NCBI GenBank assembly: GCA_008360955.1
Contig: LUCM01007678.1
Coordinates: 72,353-136,352 of the forward strand
Reading direction: 5' to 3'
DNA: 64,000 bases
Origin: Fasciolopsis buskii
Taxonomy: Eukaryota; Platyhelminthes; Trematoda; Plagiorchiida; Fasciolidae
The notes under the pieces were generated by a model. That model saw nothing but the letters and a program-made list of their open reading frames with translations, was not told the DNA's origin and searched no databases. How positions within the stretch are numbered: the first letter of the stretch is position 1; every line of letters starts with the position of its first letter. Of this stretch, positions 20,350 through 32,440 are shown in pieces. The translations under genes and the position numbers were made by a program.

Positions 20350-20515
20350 GGCCGGCGGTGGCCAAACAGATAAGGTCGTGGCGTATGGACGTAAAGATCG
20401 CGGATTCGAATCCTTCTACCGCCGGTCAACTTCCCCGCTTGGCAGCTCTCTGCTGACCGCGGCCGCCTTCCTGATTTGCACTGTTATTTCATTAATAAAG
20501 AAAGTGAAAGATGAA
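20350..20515 (+). repeat. SINE-A, full-length copy
   Basis: tRNA-derived SINE. The head has an A-box-like GGTGGCCAAACAGATAAGG and a B-box GGATTCGAATCC, with first and last parts complementary (CCGGCGGT and ACCGCCGG), as in a class II (Leu- or Ser-like) tRNA. It is followed by a tRNA-unrelated body (CAACTTCCCCGCTTGGCAG) and a 3' end with CATTAATAAAG. RNA polymerase III transcription is expected from the boxes. At least eight more copies or fragments lie in the window. Confidence 0.85.
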
Positions 20516-21993
20516 AGTAGTACGCGTACCCTAGCTTAGATGACTGGAGTAAAGTTAGGAGGTTGTAATTTTGTGACCATTTTAGCCGAAAGAGCAGAAG
20601 CACGTGATGGAATTGTGTTATCTTCTCAATTAGTTTGAGTTTTGCCGGTCGCACAATTAGGTGAGTATTTTGAATTCTTCAACCAGAATAAAGCTGCTTT
20701 TCAACTGCTTTTGCAAGATAGAAATTTCCTGCTGGAACTCCACTCTCGGACGAAGACGGGGGTAGACTTTCAAAACAGACAAAATGGAACGTTCAATTTG
20801 GATTTGGGAACTTTCGGCCAATTACACAAGACGATATTTATTTTATGCTCGGTTAGGCAAAACACAACTATATACGGTCTCATTAGGAATTAAGACACCG
20901 TGATTGAATAATGAATTTTTTCGCCATTTGATCGTTTGCTGAAAAATGATCAATTTTATCAGTGTTTACCCAAATGTGCTGGTCCCAAACCTGATGAAAA
21001 ATTAACTCACGGGGAATGAAATCCAGATTAAGTGGCTCACTCTTTATCTGCCTCGGTTAGAGATAGTGGATGATATGATTCACTGACGTAGTCAGTGATA
21101 TTATTACATCCGAAATTCTCTCTCTCTCCTCGAGTCGTTTAGCATATTATCTGTCACAATTCCTCGTTTGTTTTCCCATTCAACAGTGGATGGTACTGGG
21201 AAGTAGCATCCCAATCCGGAACACATTGGCAAAAGACTAATGGTTGACCAAACGGATATTGAATCGATCCCCATCGGTTGCAAACGAGCCGGCTGTGCAT
21301 GCATGAAGTTCACGTGGCCCCCACGTTTTGTCAGGAATTGCTTTTCAAGGAGGGAAATTTTAGCGTGCATCTCGTGAACCCGCAAAACCCTCGTGATTTG
21401 GTAGTATTGAAATATTTCACCATTGAAGTCAATGTCACTTGTGGTTCCTGACAGCATTTGCACGATCCCTGTCCTAGCACATACCGACAGCATTTTGTTC
21501 CGAGTCCAATTTACAGTATACGAGGTGACTTCTTAATGCAAACATCACGATTTCTCCTGGGCCATTGATGACCGTCAACAAGTGGATTGATTGATCACCA
21601 ACAGGTGACTAGTTTCGACTCATCAGGTGCAAGAATCCGCAACCAGTCGTATGTCCCAGTTGAGAAAACAATTCCCATGATGTAGCTCATTGGAGCTGAT
21701 TTGTGCAAAAATGGAGATGGATATTTATGGGCTTTGGTACATCGATTGGTGTTACATTTTCAAGCGCTAAATGAGCTCTTTGTTTTTTCTTCTAAACGTG
21801 CGCGAAAATGTCACAAACTGCTTCATCCGGTGGAATTCAATTTAACGGAGAAGTGATCAGTGGGACTTGGGTTAGCTCAAATCATATCTAGGTGACAGCT
21901 CCAGTTATCGTGCCATCGGATTTTGTCTTCGGATGACCAAATAGGTTAAACAACCTAATACGGATAAATGTAATGAACTGGAAATCAGAAGTA

Positions 21994-21995
<2 letters not shown>

Positions 21996-22049
<54 letters not shown>
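21996..22049. repeat. (AT)n microsatellite
   Basis: About 27 AT units. A second AT tract of about 28 bases lies at 22368-22396, so the open frame between them is bracketed by simple repeats. Confidence 0.95.
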
Positions 22050-22050
<1 letters not shown>

Positions 22051-22179
22051 CCGTATGATTGGTGCGCTGCTCGTGGATGGTTTGTAGTCAGGATGTAACT
22101 AACTCCCCTAAACTGATTACTAGCGAGCAGTTAACTTGGTGGATGGCTCCGGACATTCGTCTTCGTCCTCGTACCTTAG

Positions 22180-22347
22180 TGGGAACACCGCCACAAGAAA
22201 GCAGTGCGCTGGATTCTCTCACAATTTCGGAGAATTTCGAGCAGGATTCAGGGCCAGTTGCTTATCGGGAGACTGAGACGTCCACTGTGATCGTGCCGAG
22301 ACATTTGGAGGCGGCAGTTAGACATTGGGAGTGGGAGACTGACATGG
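22180..22347 (+). CDS. Host exon, unidentified
   Basis: Excellent acceptor (TCTTCGTCCTCGTACCTTAG) and donor GTAAGA at 22348. It holds two leading bases, 55 codons and one trailing base, with PPQESSALDSLTISENFEQD and PRHLEAAVRHWEWETDM. It is acidic and Ser/Thr-rich, like a cytoplasmic or linker region. It could be a further tail exon of gene 1 by alternative splicing, or belong to another plus-strand gene. AT microsatellites flank it closely on both sides. Confidence 0.45.
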
Positions 22348-22399
22348 GTAAGATGAAACCCCATCTGATATATAAAAATATATATATATATATATAACT

Positions 22400-24180
22400 G
22401 GAGGACAAATGCCACATGGGAAGGCAATGTATGAGCGGTGGATATTGCTTAATTACCACACATGTCCTGCCTTTATTTCCTGGAAATCAAGTGTTTATCC
22501 ATTCATTCATACTTTCGTCATTACACGAAGTTAGACCACCAAACGAGACAGGAATGCGCCGATCAAACGCGTCAGTACGCAACGTGTCAGGATTATGTAC
22601 GACAAAGTCTCAACACATTGCTCATGTTTTCTATCACATTAGCGAATCTAATGGAAGCTAATCGGCAATTTCAGTTGACTTGTATTTACCCACGAAAAAT
22701 GTTTTCCCGTACCGAAATACCTTATGAATGTGAATAATAACGTGTTAATTGCAAACATTTTGTTTTTTTTTGATCTGTGACTGATCTGCGGTGTTTACGG
22801 TTCGTTTAAAAGTGTGTAAACAACATGTGCACTGTTCTGTCCGACTGAACTCTCACACGGTGACGTCATACCACGTAGAACAATACGCACGTATGTACTG
22901 AATGGAACTAAACGTGGGCTAGATTTAATGTCATGTGATGACCTAGACATTGTGACGGTCAGCCAGTTTCGTGCCACACATCCGTCACGATCAGACAGAT
23001 TTGAAAGATCAGATGTCAATTCTGTTTTGATATTCAGCACACGGTAAACACAACCGTATGTTTTGATTGTATTAGCAAGTTTAATCTTAAAGTGACCCCA
23101 GTTTGTTGGTTGATGGATTACTCAGTTAATAAGTTAGTTAGTTGTTCTATTAACCGATCAGAAAACCAATCATCTGAGTCTGCTTTTCTAATTTTGCTCG
23201 GTCAGATCAAGTCGGACGGCTGACTGCTTGAACGAAAATTGATTTGATTTGACTAAGTGGGAAATTTTGTGAACTATTGAGGAATGTTTCTTGTCCGCTG
23301 GGATGGTCCGTACAACGATATTATTTGTTTTATCCGCATGTATCCCTTGCTTGTTGCCAAGCACAACACGAAGAATGCCTTTGAAATTTTTCGTGATTTC
23401 CGTCATTGGAAATCCTGAATCACTGTCGTACTTAGTCTAAAAGTTAAATTCTTGACACCTGAGGCCTGGATTTGATTGAAATATCCGTCACTTTTGTAAA
23501 TTTGGCCCACAATAACGGTTAAATTTTCTACAGTATACGATTCTGTTATGCTGTAATGAATTTTGGACTGGACATACTGGGGTTTCTTCTTGCCAATTTT
23601 CCGAGCGATGAGATGAAAAGAGACACGCACTGGGTGGAATGCCCCCAGTGCGTAGATAGGGAATTTGGCATATTGGCGTTTAGTCATGAGAATGGTGGGA
23701 CCGCGCTTACGAATTAAGCGACGGTAGGGAAAAGGGAGCGTTACAAATCTCGTGGTGGTACTGTGATGAGGCCAATCGAGCCGGACATTGAATATACCTA
23801 ACCCTTGTCTTCATGCGACAGAGTGAACCTTTGCAGAGGTATACGAACTGCAGCTCTCAGGTACCAGTTGCGATGATTTGAGATGATCAAAGGTCCGACG
23901 TGAACGAAAAGTCATGCAGTACTTCCCGGCGGTTTGTAAACGCATTGTTTGATTCTATTAGCTCGAGGTACGGATTCTTTGCGCGATGACTCTAGGTGGC
24001 AGCCCCGATAAATCAAAAGTTGCATTTAAACACCCAGATAGTACTTTGCTCATTGACTACCATGAAGTGTGGTAAAAAAAGTAACTGACGTAGAGAAAGA
24101 GACTGGAAAAGCGAACGGCTCTGGTGAATTGTTCATAGTTTCTTTTCGCCAGCTCTCGTACTGTTTTCGTTTTTTTCGTG
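22400..24180. other. Intergenic or intronic, no supported gene
   Basis: Several open frames of 65-94 codons on both strands show no recognisable domain and no matching splice sites. Nothing repeated elsewhere in the window was noticed. Confidence 0.35.
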
Positions 24181-24390
24181 TGTTTGAAGGTACCTAACTT
24201 TTATTTCGAATTGTGCAAACATATTTCTTTGTCAAACCAATGAGGACACAGTCCTGAGAAAAAGTTGTTTCAGCTAATCTTCTATGGTCTTTCTTTCGTA
24301 ACGGGTATCTGGTCTCAGATGGTGCACCTGTCAATATCACGAAGTCTCGATCTGAAGGTCACAGGTTCACATCTCCCTGCTGTGAACTTA

Positions 24391-24570
24391 TCCTTTCTCT
24401 CCTTTACTTCCTTTATTGTTGAAGTGACAATGCACATTATTTTTCAGAAAGGGAGCCGCTGCCAACAGAGGACTACCGAGTGGGGAAATTGACCGGTGGT
24501 GGGAGGATTCGAACCCGCAACCTTCACATCCAAACGCCACGATCTTATCTGCTTGGCCACCGCCGTAACT
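24391..24570 (-). repeat. SINE-A, full-length copy
   Basis: Antisense copy. On the minus strand it has the CGGCGGTGGCCAAGCAGATAAG head, B-box GGGTTCGAATCC and body, ending in the complement of CTTCCTTTATTG. It is followed on the plus side (24300-24380) by sequence with another GGTTCACATC B-box-like block, possibly an older SINE next to it. Confidence 0.85.
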
Positions 24571-25386
24571 CCTTTCTGTGGAAGCGATATAAATAGCATT
24601 CCCTTTGCTAGTAAATAGAAACAGCTGGCGAGGAAAAAGCAATCTCCTTCCGACGTGGCCAAGTGCTAATGAGTCCTAGTTTGGACCGAAACGTCAAAAT
24701 AAAAGTTATAACTCAGTGTACGCCTTCTCAGCACTAAAATGTGCATATAAATATATGCGAGTGCCACAACCTCGAACTGTGGCACCGTTGTTTATTATCT
24801 CATTAGGAAAGTATTGCAACGACCATGATGTTCTTCCTAACTTGTTATTTATTTTTTTTGTCATCTTGGCAAAAATAAAACGGTCAGGCACGGTTCTTTT
24901 GGTGAGAAGTTGAGTTACATTCGTTGGCTCGAACAAATTAGAAATCACAAGACAAACACGTTGGTGGTAAAGTGATAATTTAACAACACTGATAATTTTA
25001 CCATTTGCGGTTTTCTAACTACGTAACAGTTGCAAAATATTCCCACAAGAAATTGGTTATTATTTATTGGTTGCTGAATACAAAATTGACCAAAGACGAC
25101 TGTGTGGCCTATTGGAAGAGGATTTTCTGTCTCCGACTTTTCTGCCCTGATTTGTGTTCGAATTCTTCCATACGAATCTAAGTCTCTTCTCCGCAGTATC
25201 GGACCATTTACTCACTGGTCTACTTTTGTCACACTCAGATGACCCAATTCCACGGTTAAGCCGACTTGGACCTTGTACTTCCTGCCTGATGCTGAACGTT
25301 CGTCGAATCACGTGAGCCGGACTATTGGCTAGCTGTGCACATTTCACTTTTACTTCATGATTGCTTACAGTAATAGTATCGCATTT

Positions 25387-25497
25387 TAATTGTTAATGAT
25401 ATATTGTTAATAACACAGCGTTGTTGGTAGATGTAATGCGCCAACGTTTCGACTACCGTGGGTAGTCTTTTTCAAGGCAAGTTTTACAATCAGTATC
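25387..25497 (+). repeat. Dispersed repeat D2, copy 1
   Basis: Shares with 54559-54668 the order GTTAATAACAC.GCGTTGTTG, TAGATG.AATGCGCCA, TTTCGA, CCGTGGGTAGTC and CAAGTTTTACAA. A minus-strand piece lies at 61303-61360. Non-coding. The CGTTTCGAC...TCAAGG style of motif is often seen in untranslated parts of Penelope-like elements, so it may derive from one; this is inference. Confidence 0.65.
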
Positions 25498-25716
25498 GCA
25501 TTTTGCTCCTGATTAGTCCTCTAAATATTCTGCATACAGTTCGACTTCCTCGACACGTCAGCTCCAATAACAACTCTGGCTGCGTTTGGAGAATTCATAT
25601 CAAAAAATGATGTTGCCGATTGTTCGACTACTGCTGATTAAGAACACACTTGCAACAAGTGAACGGGTAGCGCAGACAGGAAATACAACAACTTTTCTTC
25701 TTCCTCTTTTCCACAG

Positions 25717-25788
25717 CGTTCGATGCAAGACAAGTGGAAATTCGACGTCGCACAGAAGACCGGACAACAGGTCTAATTATGGGTGGCT
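25717..25788 (+). CDS. Possible host exon, frame undecided
   Basis: One of the best acceptors in the window (TTTTCTTCTTCCTCTTTTCCACAG). All three frames are open for at least 18 codons. Candidates are RSMQDKWKFDVAQKTGQQ to a GTCTAA donor, FDARQVEIRRRTEDRTTG to a stop, and a longer frame ending KPFRIFH then TGA at 25843. No partner exon could be linked. Confidence 0.3.
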
Positions 25789-26104
25789 AAACGATGTCAC
25801 CGGAGAAAGCATGCAGCGCAAACCCTTCAGGATCTTTCACTGAGAAGTGCCGGATATGATGAACGAGAAACAGAATCTGCAGGCCACCGAACAATTTTAA
25901 TCGGGTCATTTCATGGCAGAAGGTTAATAATCATTAATTGACCAAAACCGTTATCGGAAAAAATTCGTTTCTTGGGAAACAAAAATATTGATGTGAACCT
26001 ATTTGAGGCATGCAAATTGAGTACCATACTGGACATCAGCTTAACAGAACAACGATAACTGCAATAATTACAGCTAATAATTATTGTGGACGAGAGCACT
26101 TATA

Positions 26105-26650
26105 AAATGCAATCATCATTATTCAGCTTTAAGCCGCAACTATCGCTGCCTTTTCCCCAGGGTTTAGTTTCCATAAAAACTGTGAATATCCAAGGGAAAC
26201 ACGGAATGGACTTACACAGGCGAGAAAATATAAGAATGCTGAATTACGCAACATGAGTAATGCAGTCTAATGATACAAATCATTCCAAATCGATAGAAAA
26301 TGATAACACGATCGCCATCGTACACAGTTCACTGCCATATCCTTCAGTGTCTCCAGCCAGCTAGTTGACAGGCCTTTCGGACCCCAACCACGAATAGGTG
26401 AGACACCTACTTTAGCTAAGTGCGCTGTACATTTTCTCATTCCACGTTGCCACGTCATCTGTTGACCTCCACATGCGTTTTTCCGCTCTGTGGGAGGGAC
26501 ACAAAATAGGGTACTGTGTAGTAGACGAGTGTTCTTCATAAGCAGCACATAACCCAACCAGTGTGCTGTTCACCACATGTGATAGTCTGTCTATTCTCCA
26601 CATTCACTTCATCGACTATTCGTCGGGATTCATGGTTTATCGACGGAGGT
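26105..26650 (-). mobile_element. RTE-A LINE 3' fragment
   Basis: Minus-strand frame with HWLGYVLLMKNTRLLHS, QQMTWQRGMRKC and LSTSWLETLKDMAV, matching the C-terminal end of the RTE-A copies. It then runs through the short 3' untranslated part to a TTCAGC...GATGATTGC tail near 26110. Unlike copies 1 and 3 it keeps CAA after TGG, so the MTWQRG motif is intact. It is 5'-truncated in the C-terminal domain, as is usual for LINE insertions. Confidence 0.8.
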
Positions 26651-27287
26651 GAATACTACTCGGTTGCCCAAACCGAAATAAGAGTTGACTCAGGATACCG
26701 TGCTGCAATCCTTTGATCAAAGAGTCTTACCTACAAGACGGTAAATCTACCTAAAGACCTTGCAACCGGTTGGAAGCCGCTGGCAGACTATTCATTCCAT
26801 ATATCCTTCTGAAGGAACAAGAATTCACTGGCGATCAGCAAACTCTTGCGCCACAGATTCCGGATAGCACAAGGCCGTAGGCACTGCACGCCGGCTGCCG
26901 TTGGTTTGAAATCAATATTTATCCACCTTCCCTGGAGTGATCACCAAAGGTCAGTCAACCCGGTGCGGGATGTCCTCGATTCGCCTTCTTCCGATTTTGT
27001 GGGTGCGCCTTCGCCATGAGTAGACAGTGCGTGGGATTTCCTTAGCAGAGGCTGTTTGACGTTCACGGTCATTCGCGAGCATTCCAATAGACGCACTTGA
27101 TCAACATCCAACTCGGAACATAAGGTGCATATCCTAACTCTGAGAAAATGAATAACCATTTTCAACCAAGTCATGAAAAACTGCTGAGAAGAATTAAGTC
27201 GGTGAAAAGATATAAGTTGAGCAGTACCATTGTAGAACCTTTTAGTTAACCATCTCGTAATCCTTCTGTGTTTTCTTCTGTCCTCAG

Positions 27288-27367
27288 AATGCAGAGTACA
27301 AAAACAGAACGTCAAAGAACGCAGTGAAGCAAATCATACAGACTCGTCAGAAGAAGACTGTTTGAAT
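27288..27367 (+). CDS. Possible host exon, unidentified
   Basis: Superb acceptor (TTCTGTGTTTTCTTCTGTCCTCAG). The best frame has two leading bases and 26 codons (QKQNVKERSEANHTDSSEED) to a GTAATG donor. A second frame (NAEYKNRTSKNAVKQI) is also open. It is highly charged and probably intracellular. No neighbour could be linked. Confidence 0.35.
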
Positions 27368-28215
27368 GTAATGCGGTAACTGAGGGCGAAACTTTGCATG
27401 CGCCGCGAGTTGTGGGATACTGATACCTCTGTGTCCAGAGTCGAATAATCCATTCTTTGTCCTGACGTCCCATGACTTTTCTCTCTGTTTGCATGCTGGA
27501 TTTGATCTGTGACGGGCTAGAGCTGCGAGTCTATCGATCCTATTACAGAGCAGATCAGGCAGCTGAACAATCCGAAATGAATTCATACTGTACGGACAGT
27601 GTGAATAAGGTAAGGGATAGCCCAGTTTCTGGTTTTGCGAAATAATTTCTTAACATGTGTAGACCAGGAACTGCAATAGGAAAGTCAAAATTCAAGATTG
27701 TTAATTATGAATGACAAGAGGATACATGTGATGTTCACATGAATTAGAGGGAGCAAGCCATTTAATTCTTCTACTGACAATGAGGGTGATTCATTTTAAC
27801 ATTTAGATGCATTCATGTTGACAGAAATGGTTAAGGGCTAGGTCATAATGTCACCTAGTCTACTTTGGTTTACGGGAGCAACTTCTGGAATGTTCACGTG
27901 CAAAAAAAATGAATGACATCTATGCATCTGCTTGCGACAGACGAGGATGACACGACCAACTGCTTTGCATGCAAAAATGAGTTGATGGAATGAAAATATC
28001 GCACTGAAGTCGACAGACGATGAAGTGAAGTTCGGTTCATTAGAGAACGCAAACTAAGTTCGATCACCGAAGCTGTCCTAAATCAATTTGTATAAGCCAA
28101 GAGGACGACGAACAGCCTCCCGGGGAGCCAGTTGTAACCATTTGTGAAGATTCCGTTTCCTTGTAGTTTGTCCTTGGCTATGCACGAACTAGGTATCTGT
28201 TCCATTTAAAAATAC

Positions 28216-28417
28216 CAGTTGATGGTAACCTCATTTCTTGCATTAAGCGGTCACGAAACTCTATGATCACTTCGCGTTCACGCTTCGTATTTCTTAATAC
28301 CGCATTCTCGGAAAGGGAACTCTGAGGTCCTGGAGTGGGTGGGATGTCCGTTATGCAGACTGGACAGCATTCTCTCCGACAGCCGTTTCTAAGCGACACC
28401 GGAACGTGGGAAAACTT
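28216..28417 (-). CDS. Candidate minus-strand exon 2 after the signal-peptide exon
   Basis: On the minus strand, acceptor ATAATGTTCAG opens a frame of 67 codons plus one base to donor GTATTT. It includes SLRNGCRRECCPVCITDIPP and REREVIIEFRDRLMQEM. It starts on a codon boundary, which fits the exon at 28580-28684. The clustered cysteines followed by a charged stretch suit a secreted protein or a zinc-binding one. Unidentified. Confidence 0.35.
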
Positions 28418-28579
28418 CTGAACATTATGCATCATGCGGGGACTAGGCGCACGATTTCAGGCTTAACTAAACTCGATTTCGCAGCATCAAATCTTCCGAT
28501 ATGCATGGTTAGTGTTAGTTTCATTACTCTCGGAAACTCCAGATCCGCAAAGGGCCACAGCTAATTCATGTCGTAGTAC

Positions 28580-28684
28580 CAACCCTGCTTTCCTTTTCTG
28601 AAAGTTGACATCACCCAGCCTTGATGTAACAGCAAGGACAGTGAGAAGGACGAAACCTACGAAAGTCTTCGAACATTTTCGCAT
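28580..28684 (-). CDS. Candidate first exon with signal peptide
   Basis: A minus-strand ATG at 28684 with G at -3 encodes MRKCSKTFVGFVLLTVLAV followed by TSRLGDVNF, a typical cleavable signal peptide. The proposed donor GTACTA at 28579 leaves 35 whole codons and joins in phase to 28417. The pair would start a secreted or membrane protein. A longer unspliced frame continues to 28487, so the donor is not proven. Confidence 0.35.
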
Positions 28685-29519
28685 TCCTTTGAGGAAAGTG
28701 ATTTCTTTTATTTCTCAAATCATTTTACTTCCTTTTTCAAAGAAATATCAGAGAGTTGCGGTCGACAGGGCACTGCCAAATGGAAAAGCTGATTGGCGAT
28801 GGAAAGATTCCTCCAGAGTGACCGGATGACCACCTCGAATTGGAATGCCCAGACAGTCAAATGTGACGCTTTGGTACGTCGTGTTCTTGGGCCAGAGCTG
28901 TCAAAATATTGATAAACTGATCAACTTTTCGATTTGCACCGGCCGTACATAACCAAAAGACGGGTTCAGCATAACAAGCACAGCTTTTTCAAGTTGTTCC
29001 AGTGACTGTAAAACATCTCGTCCAAGGTCACGCCGACAGTAATGCATCTCGCAGTTCGCACAGCGCCATTGAAGGGAATGAAAAAGAGCGAATCAAATAA
29101 CAAGTTCATACATGCCAAGTGTTTGCTGTGATTGAAGATCTGTGCAGTGACAACTGTGGCAATTTCAAACCGGTAAATTTCTGAGAGAAGACTGAAGGCT
29201 TAACAGGACAAAATGAACTGGGATTAACCACGCGGTCATTTGCCTGCTGTGGGCCAAAAGAAAAGCAGGAATTCAACAAGGTGCAATGATTAAGTTTGGA
29301 ACTACGACAGACCGTTACAAAGACTGAGTGCCTGAGCCAATTATTCGTCTCTCCATCTCAGCTAAAATGACGACTAACCTGCTCTATTTGAATATAGACA
29401 TCTCAAAAACAAAATGAATCCTCAGTTCTGTCTTCACTTTCCAGGTCAAGTGACAGGACGCTATGGGAAACAATCGTTACACATAGTCGTCCTGCTCGTC
29501 CTGATTCGCTCCACCTCAT

Positions 29520-29700
29520 GGAGACATCCAAGTTCGATGAAAGAGGCTTCCGCGCAGTCAGTGGACAAATCAATCAAATATTCTTCTTCTAGCGAATTCG
29601 GAAACATTGATAGAAATTCCGTCACCCCGAATGCTGCATAGACTATAAAGATGCGTTTGACTCAATGGATCACAAGTCATTGTGGTAGGTGACTCCAACA
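29520..29700 (+). mobile_element. RTE-B-like reverse transcriptase fragment
   Basis: Plus-strand frames give GFRAVSGQINQIFFF, a stop, RIRKH, then DYKDAFDSMDHKSLW. These line up with the GFRPGRGxxDQIF...RIxEH and FxDxxAAFDSVDR blocks of LINE reverse transcriptases. It is heavily decayed. The wording is not that of RTE-A, so it may be RTE-B or a third family. Confidence 0.55.
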
Positions 29701-30680
29701 GATGACGTTCCTTTCAATAAGGTCTGTTTTAGGAGGCCGTATTATACTGGAATATGGCCGAGCTTACGGCTAACTCTTTGCTGTCTGACTTGAATTCAGG
29801 GATAAGCAGAGAGTACTGATTAACTTCATTACCGTCCATGTTTGCTCTGCGCGCGAAGCTGCGGGGAGACATTGAAATTGCTGCTCCAATGTCCATCTTT
29901 ATAGGCCCATACACATCCTTCCCTTGTAGTGACTTGGACTTGCCCTTCGTTAACCTGGTTGTGTTCTTACTGACGTTCTTCTCGCCTTCTCTTCAAACCT
30001 AAGCCCAGCCGATATATACGAACTTGGATTTCCTATCGAATGCAAAATTGGAGACAGATCGTTAACTGGAAGGACTCCGATGCAAATTTTCAAGTAGGAG
30101 GAAGCCAGTATCGAAGATATTCCTACAACTGATCCATTTTCTTCCATCGTGCAGCCCAAGTATGGTAGAGTGAATTAGCATAGCATTGTCTACATCATTT
30201 CTACCTTGGAGCAGGCATTATAATCGCAGGTCCCCATATTCCAAGAAAGATTGCGATTTATAGACAGTAAATAAAATTGTCTGCTAACGAACCCTTCAAG
30301 GCATCGGTAAAAATCCTTAAAATAGAAGGTCATACGGCGTCAGATCCCGGAGCTTCATAGACTTAGGCGCACCTATCTGCTTCTGAACAACCGTCAACTT
30401 CGTCCATATGACCATTAGTGATGCCTTAGACATGCAGACACTCTGAATCGAAATCCTTGGTAAGTGTATTAATGTCTACACGCCCGTTCCTCATTTTTAA
30501 TTTGTTGCCACATGGCATCTATCAGTGCGCTAACTGTCCTCAGAGTGGCACTACGCAAGATTGATTACGGAACTAGATTTCCGATTTTGCCAACTTAGCT
30601 GCTTACGTCACTCCTGACTTTTGCCTGCTTTTCTAAGCTTGTTACTCCTTCATACATAACTGCTTCACTAAGGGAGAGAA
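29700..30680. other. Unresolved region after RT fragment
   Basis: Possibly the decayed rest of the LINE at 29.5 kb. Minus-strand frames (29729-29914 and 29950-30159) look fairly protein-like but have no recognisable domain. Confidence 0.25.
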
Positions 30681-30922
30681 GAATCAATCCATGTGCATTC
30701 GGATGCTTCTGAAGAGGAAGATAAATCGAATGTAAAAGCTTAACCATTCGGTAGGATTCTCACTAAATGTCGTGAAATTTTGGTTCCAGAATAAAGTAAA
30801 ACCAGTAGAGCTGATAATTGTTCTTAAAATAAACTGGATTTTCAGAATAACAGTGTAGTATTTGAATTTGTAATTAGCATACGAAATTCTGTCGGTCATG
30901 GCACCGAGCGGATGCAAGTTAC

Positions 30923-31039
30923 CAATGAGTACTGAGTTGGTTTCGACCAAAGCTACGCGAATGAAGTTCACAGGATGATCACAACAGGACGGAAACAAAT
31001 TTGAGCTATATTTACAGCTCAAAGGTTTACTAGACAAAG
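30923..31039 (-). CDS. Host exon, cysteine-containing, unidentified
   Basis: Minus-strand acceptor GGGATATTTCCAG and donor GTAACT at 30922. It holds two leading bases, 38 codons and one trailing base, with SKPLSCKYSSNLFPSCCD and VNFIRVALVETNS. Symmetric phase (1-1) and several cysteines are typical of extracellular modules. It belongs to a minus-strand gene whose other exons were not identified. Confidence 0.45.
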
Positions 31040-31579
31040 CTGGAAATATCCCGTTTGGTTGGATACATTCTCTACTATCACATTCGCGGAATGTCTGAGC
31101 TTCACGACTGCTTGTCGTCTCGGTTCTCACTGGCTGCCTGTTTGAGCATACCAGCGTGAAGCTGTATCGGACTGTATCACGTGACTCACCACAAACAGCT
31201 TCAGCATTTTGGTATTCGTATTGTGTATCGACTGATCATAGTGTGATTTGTTGCAAAAATTTCAGCATACGGGTTCAAAACAGGCCACTGAAGCACTCTT
31301 CTTTGGACCATGCTGGTAGACCCGAAGTCAGTAGCGATCTTCGGCACACTTAAAAATTCCTCGTTGAGACATACGAAAAGATGGTAGCAAGCAAGCTCGT
31401 TTTCGGTGCATCGCATGTGACTGGATAAATCGCGTTTGATGGATATTGGGGTAGGATGACCGAAAACTGGAAATGACAACACAATGTTGTCAACTGGAAT
31501 GATATGTCTACAGTTGTACGTGTATTCTGTCATGATAGATGGTATGTTGACAAACATCGTGTCGTTTTCACTGCCGTTC

Positions 31580-31830
31580 TAGTCAAACAATCGCTGAATG
31601 GTCATGGCATATGGTATGATATTGCACACAGATTCTGGGCACATAAAGGGGATTACTCAAGTGAATTACGACCCCTTCTGCTGCGTGCACGATTTTATGT
31701 TCAACCTTCTCTGTTAATTCTTCTCCAGCTGTGCAGATCAGTCTATTTTCTGACCCATAAAACGTGTTGCATCTAACCATTTGTGAAGCACGGAACGTTG
31801 GACTGTTTGTCAGTGCGTTTCCTGTTAGTA
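31580..31830 (-). mobile_element. Possible Penelope-like element C-terminal remnant
   Basis: Minus-strand frame VEHKIVHAAEGVVIHLSNPL followed by YVPRICVQ. This parallels the C-terminal end of the GIY-YIG region in the element at 36.6 kb, which has CRILNTAEAVSIRLCNPPL and CAQKQFVQ. The GIY-YIG start motif itself is not visible, so the fragment is short and decayed. Confidence 0.35.
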
Positions 31831-32386
31831 ATTCCGAGCAATAAAACACTTTCCGTTTACGAAGTTGTTGAATAGTTGAAACGGAATTAATAAGAGATAA
31901 ACTATTTGAAAGTGAAGATTGCACCGGACTTTGTGGATGCATCCAAGAGTTTAGTAATTTGCTAGAGATATAGACAGAATAGCTAGCGAAATGGACGCAT
32001 TTAGTTTGGACATTCGCTGCTGGGATTCGTTGGAGACATTGTCAGAGGAAGCTCGCCGCTTACGCATACCAAATTCTGTCAATTTAAGACCGCAAAATGA
32101 CAGATGAGTAGGATAAGAGCGTTTGGTAAGGACAGTGGAAATGTCATGTTCCTGAGTGGATGGACGTTGACAAATGTTCAGCAGTTGGAAACAAAGAGTA
32201 CGCGCGGTGATGAACTGAAAAATGGAGCCATCAAGCCTGGCCGAGAAACGGAACTACATCTAAAAGGTGACGGAATGAAAACAGTGTGAAACAGTATCTG
32301 TGGCTACTTGAATGCTGCGCAGGAAACTGAACAATTCATGCGGTAAGAATGGCGTTGGGAAAATCATTCTGTCTGTCGTCTCAATA

Positions 32387-32440
32387 ACCGGCGGTGGCCA
32401 AGCGGATAGCGTGAAGGTATCCGCTTGCAAATGTTTAATG
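32387..32440 (+). repeat. SINE-A head fragment
   Basis: ACCGGCGGTGGCCAAGCGGATA matches the first half of the SINE-A tRNA-like head, but the sequence diverges before the B-box. A degraded partial copy. Confidence 0.5.

Noticed and set aside
20350..20430. Functional tRNA-Leu or tRNA-Ser gene
   Set aside because: The same head is followed by the same non-tRNA body in many copies on both strands, which marks a SINE.
20635..20661. 27-base micro-exon before a perfect GTGAGT at 20662
   Set aside because: Two of the three frames contain stops, and no neighbour with suitable phase was found.
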